Source: Taxawa tesnikishii (nom. ined.)
Lineage: Eukaryota; Ascomycota; Dothideomycetes; Dothideales
Assembly: GCA_030247885.1 (NCBI GenBank)
Contig: JAPDRO010000009.1
Location: 248,001 to 312,000 of the forward strand
Direction: 5' to 3'
DNA length: 64,000 bases
The notes under the pieces were generated by a model, which was given only the letters and a program-made list of their open reading frames with translations, was not told where the DNA came from and did no database searches. Made by a program: the position numbers and the translations under genes. Within the stretch, counting starts at the first letter, position 1. Each line of letters opens with the position of its first letter. Of this stretch, positions 35,785-48,212 are shown in pieces.

Positions 35785-37896
35785 ATGTCCTCTAGCACCG
35801 CGCTGGGCGCCTCTGCCCCATCGCCCATCCCTGTACCAGTAGATTCTTCCATCTCCGCCGCTCCAGGGTCATTATGGGATCGCATCTCCACCTGGGCATC
35901 CGAGCACAAGGCCGCAGTCTACACCATCGCCGGAGTAACCCTGGTGGTCACCGGTGCTGGTGTCGTGTATTACATGTCCGAGCCGAAGACTGGTCCATCA
36001 GAGGAAGCTGCCACAGGGAAGAAGAAGGCTAAGAAGAACAAGCGGAAAACGAAGGATGTCGAGAAAGGGGAAGCTGCCCCAACAGAGAAGGCGCAACCAG
36101 AAGCAGGTACGTTTCGGCCACAAACTCGATAGGGCTTCATCCACAGGGTAGGATGCTCGTGGAGAACACCGCCTACCGTAGATACATCTCACAATCGCTT
36201 ATACCGGACAGCAGCCAAACCTCCAGCGCCTTCCGTCGAGACAGAAGAAGAGCTGCCCCACGTTACAGAGGAGTCCGTCGGCGCCTTGTCCGAGCAACAA
36301 CGGAGTGACTATGCTGCCAAGCTCAAGGCAGCCGGCAACAAGGCGTATGCCGCAAAGGAGCACGACAAGGCAATCGACCTGTACAGCCAAGCCATCCTTT
36401 GCAAGCCGGACCCCGTCTTCTACTCGAACCGTGCCGCCTGCTGGAACGCAAAGAAGGATTGGGAAAAGGTCATCGAGGACACCACCGCTGCCATCAACCT
36501 GAACCCCGAATACGTAAAGGCACTGAACAGGCGAGCCAATGCATACGAAGAGTCGGAAAAGTACAGCGAAGCTCTCTTGGATTACACTGCAAGCTGCATC
36601 ATCGATGGATTCAGGAATGACACAAGCGCGCAAGCCGTCGAGAGGTTGCTGAAGAAGGTCGCCGAAGCAAAGGCCAGCACCATCATGAAGTCCAAGGAGA
36701 GGAAGCTCCCCAGCCCGACTTTCGTGTCCAACTACTTGCAGAGCTTCAGGCCGAGGCCGATGCCGGAAGGTCTGGAAGAGACGGCAGACTTGGACGAGGA
36801 GAGCGGAAAGGGACAGTTGAGGAAAGGATTGTTGGCCATCCAGAAGAAGACGGGAGAAGGATACGCTGAGGCTGCGACATGCTTTGACAAGGCTATCGAA
36901 TTGAACGATTTGGGTGACCACGAAGCGTATGCATACAACATGCGCGGAACGTTCCGGTACCTGAGAGGCGAGAACAACGCATTGGATGATCTGAACAAGA
37001 GTATCGAGCTTGACAAGACTCTGATTCAGAGCTACGTCAAGCGTGCTAGCATGCACCTTGAATCCGGTGAGTACGCCGTGCGGTGCACGTGGGGCGCAGT
37101 GAGCTGACAGTCTCAAAGGCAAGCGTGAAGAAGCTGCACGGGACTTCGAGACCGCCATGGAGCAAGACGACAAGGATCCTGACATCTTCTACCACCGCGC
37201 CCAGCTTCACTTCATCCTCTCCGAATTCGCCGAAGCCGCCAAGGACTATCAGAAGTCGATTGACCTCGACCCCAAGTTCATCTTCTCGCACATCCAGCTC
37301 GGTGTCACGCAGTATAAGATGGGTAGCATCGCATCCTCTATGGCCACATTCCGACGATGCATGAAGAACTTCGACAAGGTGCCGGATGTCTACAACTACT
37401 ATGGTGAACTCCTTCTAGACCAGCAAAAGTATCAGGAAGCCATTGAGAAGTTTGAGACGGCCGTCGAGATGGAAAAGAAGGAGAGGTTGACGGGCATGAA
37501 CGTGCTGCCACTCATCAACAAGGCTCTTGCGCTGTTCCAGTGGAAGCATGACTTCTCCGCTGCCGAGGAGCTGTGCCAGAAAGCGCTCATCAGTAAGTCA
37601 TGCAAGGGCTGTTGAGGGATACACAAGGCTGACGGTCTTCTCCAGTTGACCCGGAGTGCGACATCGCAGTAGCCACCATGGCCCAGCTCCTCCTGCAGCA
37701 GGGCAAGGTCACCGAAGCTCTCAAGTACTTCGAACGGGCCGCAGAGCTCTCCCGTACCGAGGGTGAAATCGTCAACGCGCTGTCCTACGCCGAGGCAACA
37801 CGGACACAGCTTGAGGTTCAGGAGAAGTACCCTCAGTTGGCGAGCCGGCTGCAGGGCATGGGTGCGATGGGCCCGCCACCAGGAGGTATGAGGTAG
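35785..37896 (+). CDS. TOM70: Mitochondrial import receptor subunit TOM70
   Basis: Outer-membrane receptor for carrier-type and internal-signal preproteins. Exons: 35785-36106, 36212-37066, 37119-37592 and 37646-37896, giving 633 residues. There is an N-terminal membrane anchor ([21 protein letters not shown], with one flanking residue more or less) and a Lys-rich cytosolic segment. A chaperone-docking TPR clamp ([40 protein letters not shown]) is followed by further TPRs up to the C terminus ([19 protein letters not shown]). The end [13 protein letters not shown] is the fungal tail. Introns of 105, 52 and 53 nt are in phase; the frame is intact. The long antisense frame over this gene is a codon-bias shadow. 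Confidence 0.95.
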
Positions 37897-38996
37897 AGAC
37901 TCACAACCTTGGTACAAATCCTTCCCTACCGTAGGGGAGAGGTTGTGCTAGACCTCTTGCTAGGCCTTTGATCGGGCAGCTTGCGGATTCTTGTACTCGT
38001 CTGGCGGTTTAAAACGGTGGGGGCACGTGAAGCATCCTCGCGTAAATGTTTGGCGCATCTGATGGCGGGCTATCCTCTCTCTCTCTACACACTGTATTCC
38101 ATATAGGCATTCCCCCATACACATGTCCAGAAGTTTGATGAATTCTCCTCCTACCCTACCGATGTTGCAATGCGCGTGTGGCTCGGCATCGGATGCTTGT
38201 GCGGGTTCGTGATTCGTCGAGCGTTGAGCGCGGTATCGTCGGCAGTTGTTCTTCGCATCACGTGCCATGGCGCTAGCAACGTCTTGGCGCTTCAGCATTC
38301 GTAAGCGGCTGAATGTCTTCTAGCAATCCTCTCCCTACGTCAGACATTTCATCATCCACCGACGCACCTCTCGAAAGAAGCAGCACACGGACACGGACGT
38401 ACGCAGAGGCGCAGCCTTATCGACCAAACTGTGGCATAATTGTGTATACCGGATTCTTGGGCACCCAAGAACAGGTACGGAAACGCGAACAACCGCCCCT
38501 GCTGCCGCTTGCCGCCTCAGTGTTTCGCCAATTGCTCTCCCTTTTCGCATCGCGACACGGACGACTGCAATTGCGTCACCTCAGCTCGCGGCCATCTCTG
38601 CTTGTACAGAGTTTCTAACGTTTGTTGTAGAGAGGGAAATCGTTCTCAGCAGAGCCTCGAAACAAGAACGCATCGCAAACGTTTCTTTTGTTTCTCGCAC
38701 GCGCTGGTGCGGTAAACTGCGGTAAGTGAGCTCGCCGGGCCTCTCGCCACCGCGTCGTGTCGCTGCCGCTTAGAGGCCCTCGCTTCCACCACGCATCACT
38801 TCCCATACCAAAACCATCGGATTCCATCAGTGAAGCATCGTGAGAGCCGTCCAGGACGTGGTTGACATGTTTTCGACAGACTCCAGCGGCGAAAACGGAA
38901 GATAGAAGTCTGCGATCCGCGAAGGCGCCGTGAGACAAGCCAATCTAGGAAGATCGACAATTCCTCCCAGTTACATTCTCTTCGTACGTCATCGTC
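37897..38996. other. Intergenic, 5' region of the bZIP gene
   Basis: TOM70 3' flank followed by the presumed long leader of the bZIP gene. Several short upstream ATG frames occur between 38313 and 38715, which could act as upstream ORFs, but none has a recognisable product. Confidence 0.5.
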
Positions 38997-41061
38997 ATGG
39001 CTGCTGTCGCTGCAGCTCGTTCGAGCAACAACTCGCCTGCCCTGGGAAGCAAGACGATGCACTCGCCCAAAGACACGAAACGTGTGCAGTTGAAGACTGA
39101 AGGTGAGTGTTCTGTCGCCTCGGGAAGGTCGCTCCAACGCATTGCTTTGTCGCCTGCTTTGCGTCAGGAACGCCGTCATCGCCACGCGAGAGCCTCCATT
39201 TACGTACCACGTCAACGATGTCATAGCTGCCCCGTCACATCCTCGTCCACGATGAACGTCCATTGCGACGCGAACATACTAACGTGTTTGCGACGATAGA
39301 ACACCAGCGCAAAGCATCTCCGTTCGCCCAAGACTCGCGCCAGACGTCGCCGTCACGCGCAGGTATGCAACACCACAACACCGACGCGTTCACTGTCCAC
39401 AACCACGTCGCTGACCCGCATACAGACGCCCAGCAGGTACCTACCATCCTACAGCCCGAGGACTCAAAGCCTCCTGTCGACGCTGCTGCCAAGGATAACG
39501 CTGCTCCCGCTACCGCTCCCGCAACCAATGCACCACTTGCGCCTCCGCCGCGCCCAAACCAAGCCAACGGTCAAGAGAACGGCGATTATTTCAGTGGTAG
39601 CCACACCGCCCATCTCACAAAGGAACCCAATCCCTTCGAGAGCGCCTTTGGCAACCCGTCAGAGACGCCAGGAAAGACGCAACTGCCCGGTGTGACAAGC
39701 TTGACGTCGCCCGCGTCGCTGCTTCCCGGCGGAACACCAGGCTGGGGAGGCTCTCTCCGCTCGGGTCCACTTAGCCCTGCAATGCTTACGGGCCCTACCG
39801 CGACCAACGACTACTTCAGTAGCGACCACCACCCCTTCGCCGGCAGTTTCCCGACTCCAAACGAGTCGTCGCTACGGACTGGACTGACGCCTGGTGGAGG
39901 CGGGTCTATGTTCCCTGCCCCGAGCCCTAACTCTCAAGCAATCTACAATGCGATGCAAAGTGGTGGTGCCACGCCTAGTACACTCGACTTCCACAGAACT
40001 GCCATGCACGCGCGTGCCGCTAGTTTGAACAACCAACCCAACAACCAGAACCTCACCATGCCTAACGGAGCAACATCAGCACCACAGGATCCTAACATCG
40101 ACCCCAACATCCAGAGCAGGGGTTTCCCTCCCCACTCACAGCAGCAACAGCAAGATCCCTTTGGACAGCATGACGCCAACGATGCTGCCAACAGCCTATA
40201 CATCCTGGCGCAGTCCAGAGAAGGCCGCAACGGCCCTCAGCAATACCCCGTCCCTCAGCAACCTCAGCAGATGAACTACATGCCGAATGCGCCACACATG
40301 GGCGGTGTGTCACAGCAACAGCACGACATGTCTCCAGATATGGCCAAGAGGGCCGCAAAGAACTCTGTCGGAAGCAACATTTCGGGTTCGACTCAGAATG
40401 AGCAAGGAGAATTCTCGGAGAGTGGAAACAGCGAGCAAGCTAAGCCGCAGACACGGCCACGAGCCAAGAAGGCAGGCAGCATCAAGGCTGCCGGCAACGG
40501 TCGGAGGAAAGCGGAAGAGACACCAGGCAAGGCTCCTGCGAACAAGAAGCAGAAGAGCATTGGAGGCAGTGTCAATATGCAAGACGACGAACTAGACTCC
40601 GACGAAGAGGACCAGCAAGACCTCAACGACGGCAACAACGGTAACAAGAAGATGACAGACGAAGAGAAGCGCAAGAACTTCCTTGAGCGCAACAGGTACG
40701 TTGGTTCATCTCCGCTATTTGTTCCTTTGATTAACCTCGTCAAAGAGTTGCTGCCCTCAAGTGTCGTCAACGCAAGAAGCAATGGCTTGCCAACCTCCAG
40801 CAGAAGGTTGAAATATTCTCAACTGAGAACGATGCCCTTGCTGCGACTGTCACTTCGCTTCGCGAGGAAATCGTTGGGCTCAAAACTCTCCTTCTTGCAC
40901 ACAAGGACTGCCCGGTCTCTCAGGCTCAAGGAATCAGTGGTATGGCTATGCAGAACATCGCTGGCGAGCCACAGCACTACGCAAACCCATACGGAATGGG
41001 CATGCCCCAAGGCATGCCACAGCAAGGCATGCCACCCCAACCAAACATGCAGAGAAGATAG
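38997..41061 (+). CDS. atfA: bZIP transcription factor of the ATF/CREB (AtfA) type
   Basis: Nuclear stress-response activator that in other fungi acts below the Hog1/SakA MAP kinase. Exons: 38997-39102, 39300-40695 and 40746-41061, giving 605 residues. The N-terminal half is Pro/Ser/Thr/Gln-rich with regions typical of Atf1/AtfA (NPFESAFGNPSETPGKTQLP; LPGGTPGWGGSLRSGPLSPA) and several SP/TP sites. The bZIP basic region RKNFLERNRVAALKCRQRKK is split by intron 2 after ERNR. The zipper continues as LQQKVEIFSTENDALAATV. The C terminus is Met/Pro/Gln-rich. Introns of 197 nt (branch ACTAAC) and 50 nt are in phase; the frame is intact. Confidence 0.93.
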
Positions 41062-41854
41062 ACCAACACGGTCGATCACGTGCACGCCTACGCCGCATAT
41101 CAGGCGTAGCTAACGATCTCCACGACATTGGCGTTTCAAGGTAAAGCGGGGTTGAATGAGTGCCATCGCCGCTGTTACTGGCCTTTGTTGGCTCCGGTGC
41201 AGGCGAAAAGTGTCGTTCAAAGTGTGTGGCGGCTTGCGTGATCAGCCATCATTCATTTCTCGTATTTTTGGGCATTTTGAGTTTTTGCAAGTCCTTCCTT
41301 CTTCGATTCTGCCTCTCGAAACTTAATTTGTACATAACAGGCACACAGATGGGTGTGGGGCTGGCGTCAGGCAGTGGGCGAGGGGGATTGGGGGTCATTT
41401 GGACTGAAGGTGCTTGAGATGTACATTTATTCGACGAAATGGGATGTTATACACTTTATGTGCTGTTGGCTCTTTGGAGAGGTCGTCACAAAGGATGTCA
41501 ACCCTGTGCCTCGACCATCAAGATACCATTGCCCAGGTGTGATGACCATGACACTGCTGCTCTAACACACGTACAGTGTTTGACATGCCCAGTCAACTCG
41601 TAACTTCCAGAACGCTTCCCTGCATTCGCTCCAACTTTTTGCTGGCTTCGATGATAAAGTGAAAATTGATCGTACCCAGTGACGTTCGATTCTAGACACA
41701 TTGATTCACGTTCACTTTCACGTTCACATGCTTAAAGGCCCGTCCCTGCGGCCCTGCCCCGCTGTGGAGATGCGGCTCAATTCATCGCAAACAACGCGTG
41801 TGCAACTTCGACCAAAGCAACAAACACTTCGAATCAGCCCATGGACAGCTTCGG
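41062..41854. other. Intergenic between bZIP and GCP3 genes
   Basis: 3' UTR-like T-rich sequence to about 41460, then the GCP3 promoter. No gene or repeat stands out. Confidence 0.55.
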
Positions 41855-44800
41855 ATGGCAGCTGCGAAAGAACAGCGCGTCGACGACGCGTTACAGCAGT
41901 TGCTGAGTCGCATACTACCTCCGATAGCCGGTGAAGATGAGGCAGACGAAGACAAGCGCTACGAAGAAGCGCTTCAGTTTGCGCGAGATACGATAGGCAA
42001 GCATGCACGCATCTGCATTCTTCAGCGGATCATCAAAGGGCCCTTTGCTGACACCAAGACTGAGAAGATAGTGAAGACTCTCCTTCCATTGCCGAGGACG
42101 TCAACCATGCCGCGGACCTGATTAAGAAGAAGCTCGTGCGAGAGAACGACAGACCGGAAAAGGCCGCCAAATTCGCCAACCTCTACTCGCGCCTTCTTAG
42201 TCAACCTGTGCTCAGTCAGAAATGGGCGATCTTGTATTTCCTCTACCAGTTGTCGGACTCGAACGATGCGAGCGGTGTACGCCAACGGCTTGCGAGCGCA
42301 GAGGCGCCGGAGTTCGTTGGCGGTAAGACGGTCAGGGAAGCGGAGACGGAGCTAGGAGCTGAAGACGCGCTGGGTCGCGCGAGGACAGAGAGACAGTAAG
42401 TGGTATTGGACGTCGGAATTGATGCACGCTGGTGTTCTCCAAGGACCTGTCGGCTCAAACTCCATGTCTTGCCGCAATGTCCATCTATAATTGTATGCTG
42501 ATTTTCGTTAGGTTTTCTGTGGACAGCCCAGCGTTCAATGAAGCCTTCTCGCGCAACGGACTTCCAAGGCTACCTCGGACAGATGGGCCAGATAGTCCGC
42601 GCCTACCGCCATCTAGGGATAGGCCCCCACCTACAAAACCACCTAGCGTGCGCGCATCTCAAGAACCGCAGACGCCTGCCCCGGTGGAGAGGGAGAAGGG
42701 ACCTGTGGAGTCGGTCCTCCTCCGCGACCTGCCGTTTACTCTGCAGGGCCTGTCATCCACCAACCTACCATTTGCGGACGCCTCGTCACTCAAGTTACCT
42801 CCAACACTCCCTGTGCCGCTTATTAGTTTGTTACATACACTCGCGGAGCCGTCCTTGTTGTACAGAAGCTTGTCTCAATTCGTGGAATCATCAGAAGGCG
42901 GCTTGGTCGGACAGAGTTTGCGATCCGCGATTGGATTGGAACTGAGATCGTACCTTGGGTTGGTCGCTACCCTAGAAGGTCAGATACGGAGGGCGCTGGC
43001 GCAACTGGACGAATCGCAGCCCAACCAGGGGCTGGGGAAGGCAGGTGTAACGTTGAAGCGGTGCGTGGTGTGGACACGAGAGGCTACCCTCGGACTGCGG
43101 TTAATGAGCTCCATGGTCGAACAATCGAAAGGTAAGCAGGTGTGCTGTACGCGCAGTATGGCTAAGCTTATATATATGCGAAGGCAAGAAGGGTGGCGAG
43201 CTGATCTCGCTAATTCACTCATTTTCTTCGTCCCACGGCGACCCCTTCGTGCACACCTTCGCCGAGCGACTTCTCCAGCATGTCACCAAGCCTTTCTACA
43301 ACATGCTTCGTCACTGGATATATGATGGAGAGCTTGAAGACCCCTTTCAAGAATTCTTCGTCTCCGAGAACGACGATGCACGCGCACTTGACGATCCACG
43401 ACGCGGAGGTGCTACGAGCGTTTGGGAGGACAAGTACCGCCTCAAGGAGTCCATGATCCCGAGCATTGTTACACCCGATTTTGCCAAAAAGATTTTCCTG
43501 ATTGGCAAGTCGTTGAACTTCATCCGTTATGGCTGCGGCGATTCCGCGTGGGTGGAGAGCTACAGCAAGGACTCCTCCCGCGAGCTCCAGTACGGTGACA
43601 CGGCAACGCTTGAGACTTCGATTGACGAGGCCTACAAGCGTACAATGGCTCGTTTGATTCACCTGATGGAGGACAAATTCAAACTATTCGAGCACCTAGC
43701 CGCGCTCAAGAAGTATCTGCTCCTGGGCCAGGGCGACTTCATCGCACTTCTGATGGAATCACTTGCTTCGAATCTGGATCGGCCGGCTAACAGCCAGTAT
43801 CGACACACTCTGACTGCGCAGCTCGAACATGCCATTCGAAACAGTAATGCCCAGTACGACTCTCCCGACGTACTGCGGCGTTTGGACGCACGGATGCTGG
43901 AACTGTCGCACGGCGAGATTGGCTGGGATGTGTTCACTCTTGAATACCGCATGGACTCGCCTCTGGACGTGATCGTCACGCCATGGGCCTCGAAACAGTA
44001 CCTCAAAGTCTTCAACTTCCTGTGGCGCGTCAAGAGAGTGGAGTTTGCTCTCGGCAGCACATGGCGGCGCTGCATGACCGGCGCAAGAGGCGTTCTCGGC
44101 GCGGTGGGAGACAAACTCGGCAATGACTGGAAGGGCGCCAGGGGTGGTATGTCGGAAATGATCCACTTCATCTGCCAGCTACAACACTACATTCTCTTCG
44201 AAGTCATCGAAGCGGGGTGGGAAGGACTCCAGGCCGAGATACGAAAGGTTCGTTCAAACCACCCGACTCCCGTCGTCCTTTGTTTGGTCCTTCACAGAAT
44301 ACTAACGCAGCCGTCGACTAGCCCGATGCGACCCTGGATACCCTCATCTCAGCCCATACGTCCTATCTACGCAACATCACGAGGAAAGGTCTCCTTGCCT
44401 CGTCCTCGTCCGGCGTGTCAGGCCCGGATTTCCCCATCCAGCTCCACGAGCTGCTCAAGCTGATGCTCGCTTACAAGGACGCCGTCGATAATCTGTCAGT
44501 GACCTACGAGCCACCACCAAGAAACCGCGATTTGACACCATACTAACCCCCTTCTCCCAGATACTCGTACTCAGTCGCCGAATTCACGCGCCGTCAAGAC
44601 CTCGCGGCCAAGATCGAAACGCGCACCGCGGCCGGCGGCTGGGGCCTCAGCGAGCGCGACGACGAACACACCTCTCCGTTTTTCTCCTCCGGCAACTCCG
44701 GGCGCGGAACCACCCGCGAGCGAGAGCGCGAGACCGACTCGCCGATCCCGCCCCTCCTGCCTTTCGGTCCCGGCTCCGGAGCCGCGGCCGTGGACGAGGC

Positions 44801-45194
44801 GAACATGCTGACGCAGCTGAAGGCCAGGCTCGAGGCGCTCGAGACGGAGTTCAGAGGCAGGGTTAACGTGCTGCTGGGCGATCTGGCCTACCAGCCGGAC
44901 GTCGATATGCGGTTTTTGGGCGTGGTTATGAATTTTAACGATGTTTATCAGCCGGTCAGGAGGAGGAGAGCGAAGGAAAGGGAAAGGGAGAAAGAGAAGG
45001 GGAAGGAGAGGGAGAGGGGGCGACGATCGAGGCTGGAAAGGCTTGAGGGCGCGCTTAAGTGTGAGATAGATCAGGACGGGAGTTTGACAGTCGAGCTGGG
45101 GCAGAGCTGTGATCTTGAGAGGCGTTTTTTTGTGGGAATCTGGTCAGGTAGGCGGCTGGTAGGAGTCAACACTCTCCGAATAACTAAGAGATGA
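41855..45194 (+). CDS. Gamma-tubulin complex component 3 (Spc98 family)
   Basis: Spindle-pole-body protein of the gamma-tubulin small complex that nucleates microtubules. Exons: 41855-41976, 42072-42395, 42512-43131, 43184-44247, 44322-44494 and 44561-45194, giving about 978 residues. Family hallmarks are EDVNHAADLIKKKLV near the N terminus, the GRIP1 region (LLRDLPFTLQGLS; AERLLQHVTKPFYNMLRHWI; DGELEDPFQEFFV) and the GRIP2 region (LTAQLEHAIRNSNAQYD; DSPLDVIVTPWASKQYLKVF; FLWRVKRVEFALG). Intron 1 (95 nt) has a weak GTTTGC donor but a good GCTGAC branch, and restores the family sequence; without it the frame would appear broken. A Glu/Lys/Arg-rich insert (near 44950-45030) precedes a poorly conserved C terminus whose end is uncertain. 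Confidence 0.92.
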
Positions 45195-45580
45195 GAGGGA
45201 GCAGTTCATCGATGTTCAGATTTCGATATACTTTATCTACGTAAGTGAGCTTTTCCATTTCCCGATCCGTCCATGGCACTCGCTGTCAAGCTGTACAAAA
45301 GCGAGCGTAACCGCTCTTGGGCCTCGTTCTCTTCTATGCACAGCACATGCGAGTGCCCTCTCGAAACACCCAGATCTCCCATTTCGTCTCGTAGCTCTCC
45401 GGGACGCCACAAAAGCATCGCTCGCTGATATCATCGCCGCATCGGCGGAAGCCTTGCAAAAATTCGTTCATCCGTAATCATCCCCTGCGTCTCTTCTCTA
45501 CCTACCATTCCCCTACCTCCACACCTCGAGGACGCCAACTCCTCACTCCGGTCACACCGGCAGGACCACACACCGCCTCC
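45195..45580. other. Convergent 3' flanks of GCP3 and membrane-protein genes
   Basis: Short spacer with no recognisable gene or repeat. Confidence 0.6.
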
Positions 45581-47121
45581 TCACTCCTCATCACTGTCCG
45601 CCAAGCTGTCCATACCCCTCCTGTAACCGGCCATGACATCCCTTCCACCACCACCACCACCACCACCACCACCACCACCGCTGCGTCCGTGCCTTCCGCC
45701 GCTCAGGCCCGGGATGTGGTGCTCGTACACCTTGGTACCGGTATCGGAACTCGCGTCGGTCTCGGGGTAGCGGCGACTGGCACCGGCCTTCTTGCTCGGG
45801 CTCGACTGCCGGGACCGCGACGCGCGCCTGTCGCCACCGCTGCCCGCAGCGAGCGGGCGGTACTGGTCGTAGTAGCTGTTGCTGGCGGATCTGGTGGTGG
45901 GCTGGGACGAAGTCGCGGTGTAGGGCGCCGAGTACACGGTTTCGACGTCGTCGGGCCCGTGCTGGAAGGAGTAGGCCGCCGAGGGCTGGCTGCGCTTCTT
46001 GGGGCTCGCGGAGCGTGAGGCTTCGCGTCGGTGCTCGCGGCGCTGCTCGGGGCGGTCGCGCTTGCTGGGCGAGGGCGTGCGGGATGAGGTCTTGTGCTTG
46101 TGTGCGGCGGCGGCTCCGCGCGCGGCCCGAGCGGCGTGTTCTTCGTTCTCGCGCGCCAGGTCGGCGGCGGCGCGTTCGGCCTCCTTGCGCCATTGACGCT
46201 CCATGCGGCGGGCCTCGTCCTCGGCTCTGCGTTCGGCTTTGGCGCGCTTGCGGTCTTCTCTGGATACGAGGGGTTCGCTGGAGCGTTCGGTCATGGTCTC
46301 GGTCATTGCCTCGCTGCGGTCGCTGTTGGTGTAGTCGAAGTGGCTGCCGTCGGCGGGGCGGTTGATGCCGCCGACGCGAGCGGGTTTCTCGTGGCGGTAC
46401 TCCCGGACGGAGTCGCGCGGGTTGCGGTCGCGGTAGCGACGGGTGTGATGGCCACGCCCTCCAGGATGGGAGGAGGCGACTTCGGACATTTCGTCTGCGC
46501 GAGAGCCGGTGTAGTCGGTGAAGTCGTCACTGTAGTAGACGCTGTGGGTGCCTGCGAAGCCACGCTTGCCTAGAATACCCTTGCGGCCTTTCTCGTCGCG
46601 ACCCACGACGGTGCGAGCCGCCCAGCGTGCTTCGTTGTGGACAATACTGCCGCCGCCGAGCTTGGTACTGCGTGTTGCGTTCGACAGTGTCTTTCCGTCC
46701 GGACCCTTGCGTCGCAGCACTGTTGACTTGTAGTCGTTCCAATCGTTCTCCGTCCATTGAAAGCCACCGTTCTTTGCCCAGAAGAAGAACCAGATGGAGG
46801 CGACGACCATGGCTGCACCTAGGACGGCGAACAGGGCGAAGTAGAAATTGTTGTTGAATGAGTCGGGGCTTTTGCAGCCTTGACAGGGAGCGGAGCCGGA
46901 CGTTGCACGAGTGACCAGACGGTGAGCAGCCTGGGCAGCTTTGGGGAGGATGGTGATAATGCCTCATGGGAACGAGCGAAGAGGTTGCCGATTGCTGACA
47001 ATGTATCGCGAGGGTCCAGCTCGAGAGAAGAGATTTCCAGAGCGTTGATGTTGGAGGATGGTGATGATGTGGTGAAAGAGCGAGGGAGGAGTCGGACAAG
47101 GGCTTCTGGTAGAGGCGCCAT
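45581..47121 (-). CDS. Uncharacterised fungal single-pass membrane protein with charged, disordered tail
   Basis: Starts at the ATG at 47121 (MAPLPEALVRLLPRS). A short N-terminal region with a CQGC motif precedes one strong membrane helix (FYFALFAVLGAAMVVASIWF). This is followed by a conserved juxtamembrane segment (WTENDWNDYKSTVLRRKGPD; GGSIVHNEARWAARTVVG) and a long Arg/Glu/Ser-rich, probably cytosolic, tail of about 350 residues. The tail has a Gly run encoded by a CAC/GGT repeat (45645-45679) and ends in DSLADSDEE. About 510 residues, no intron. The first 55 or so codons and the rest are in frames that differ by one base; an extra G near 46961-46965 joins them as ARSHEGIITILPK. I recognise no function; similar proteins seem fungus-specific. 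Confidence 0.75.
45645..45679. repeat. Trinucleotide repeat encoding poly-Gly
   Basis: About eleven to twelve ACC/CCA units on the plus strand, read as GGT glycine codons by the minus-strand gene. Confidence 0.9.
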
Positions 47122-47607
47122 GATGGGCGAGCGTGGAGTGTGGATGGGAAGAGTATGCACTCGGCTTGCAGTGTGTGATTGCAGTCGCTGTAGGCTGTAG
47201 GCTGTAGGCTGTAGGCCGAAGCCTAAGCAAGGATCATGCGGGTTGCTTTGCGAGCTGAGCTGAGCTGAGCTGAACTGAACTGGCGGGAACGGAGCTGGTC
47301 GATTCGGTTCGTCGATTCGGTGGTGTGGTGGGTGATCAGATGTTTTGAATTGTCGGTATTGGACGTGTATGCGCGTGCAGTCGGTACAGTACAGTACAGT
47401 TCAGTTCAGTTCAGGACGGTGCAATTCTTGTATAGGCAGAGATAGGCGTTGGAACGTTGCAGCGGATACGATTGCAATGGCGGACAAGTACAACGGGTGC
47501 GTTGGAGATGGTAGTACTCTTTCTGCAGAAGTGGCTGGGACGAGGCTGGTATATCGGACTTCGCGCGCGTCATACTGTTTACACGACCCCTGGACCCTGA
47601 CAACCGA

Positions 47608-47735
47608 GACTGAAAGTGCTTGCATTATCATTTATCGTTAGCATGTGAAAGTGCTTGCATATGCGTGCATTGTTATTGTTACCATGTGCATATGCTTGCA
47701 TCATTTTTATTGTTAGCATGTTGCTTGCATTAGCG
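47608..47735. repeat. Degenerate tandem array with GCTTGCAT cores
   Basis: Three to four imperfect units of about 35-41 bp. Each contains GCTTGCAT followed by an AT-rich stretch ending in GTTAGCATG or GTTACCATG. The region is clearly more AT-rich than its surroundings. Confidence 0.75.
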
Positions 47736-47827
47736 CCAGACTGCCCCTCGCTCCAATCATTTCACTTCGAACCCGCTCCATTTCTATGAGCAAATCCCAA
47801 TCCATGTCTAACGTTAGCGTCATTGGT

Positions 47828-47879
47828 GAGTAGAATGCGACTACGCCTATGAGGAGTAGAATGCGACTACGCCTATGAG
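47828..47879. repeat. Perfect 26-bp tandem duplication
   Basis: Two identical adjacent copies of a 26-bp unit beginning GAGTAGAATGCG and ending CCTATGAG. Identity implies a recent duplication. Confidence 0.9.
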
Positions 47880-48212
47880 GAGGAGAGTCTGTCTCCCTCT
47901 GACTGTCCCAACAACAAAGCAGTGATTCGCGTCTTCGTCCATGCAGCTTCTACAACTAGTAGAGAGCCGTGTCCATTCACACCCATGATCTCACGCCATG
48001 TGCCGTATTCCGTCCCTATACCTGATGCAACCCTTGAGCTATTCCAGATCTACGCCATGCGAAACCACGCTCGAAACAGCAATAGCAAAAACATACGAAA
48101 AACTCCCAACCCAAGGCCCAAAGCGCCAGACGTACGAAACTTCGGATCGGGAAGTTGGATCAATCCGAGGCGGTGGTTCCTGGTGTTATGCGGGTTGAGC
48201 GGGCATGAAGCC

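Larger units (their letters stand above)
47122..48212. other. Repeat-dense intergenic spacer
   Basis: No gene. It holds a run of four GCTGTAG units (47188-47214), a GAGCT pentamer tract (47252-47281), ACAGT/TCAGT pentamers (47385-47413), a degenerate array of about 35-40 bp units (47608-47735) and a perfect 26-bp tandem duplication (47828-47879). Confidence 0.75.

Noticed and set aside
36199-37185. 328-codon minus-strand frame opposite TOM70
   Set aside because: It lies entirely antisense to conserved TPR exons and its composition follows from the codon bias of the sense gene.
45999-46573. Plus-strand Ala/Val/Gly-rich frames
   Set aside because: Antisense to the Arg/Glu-rich tail of the membrane-protein gene, which produces such composition on the other strand.
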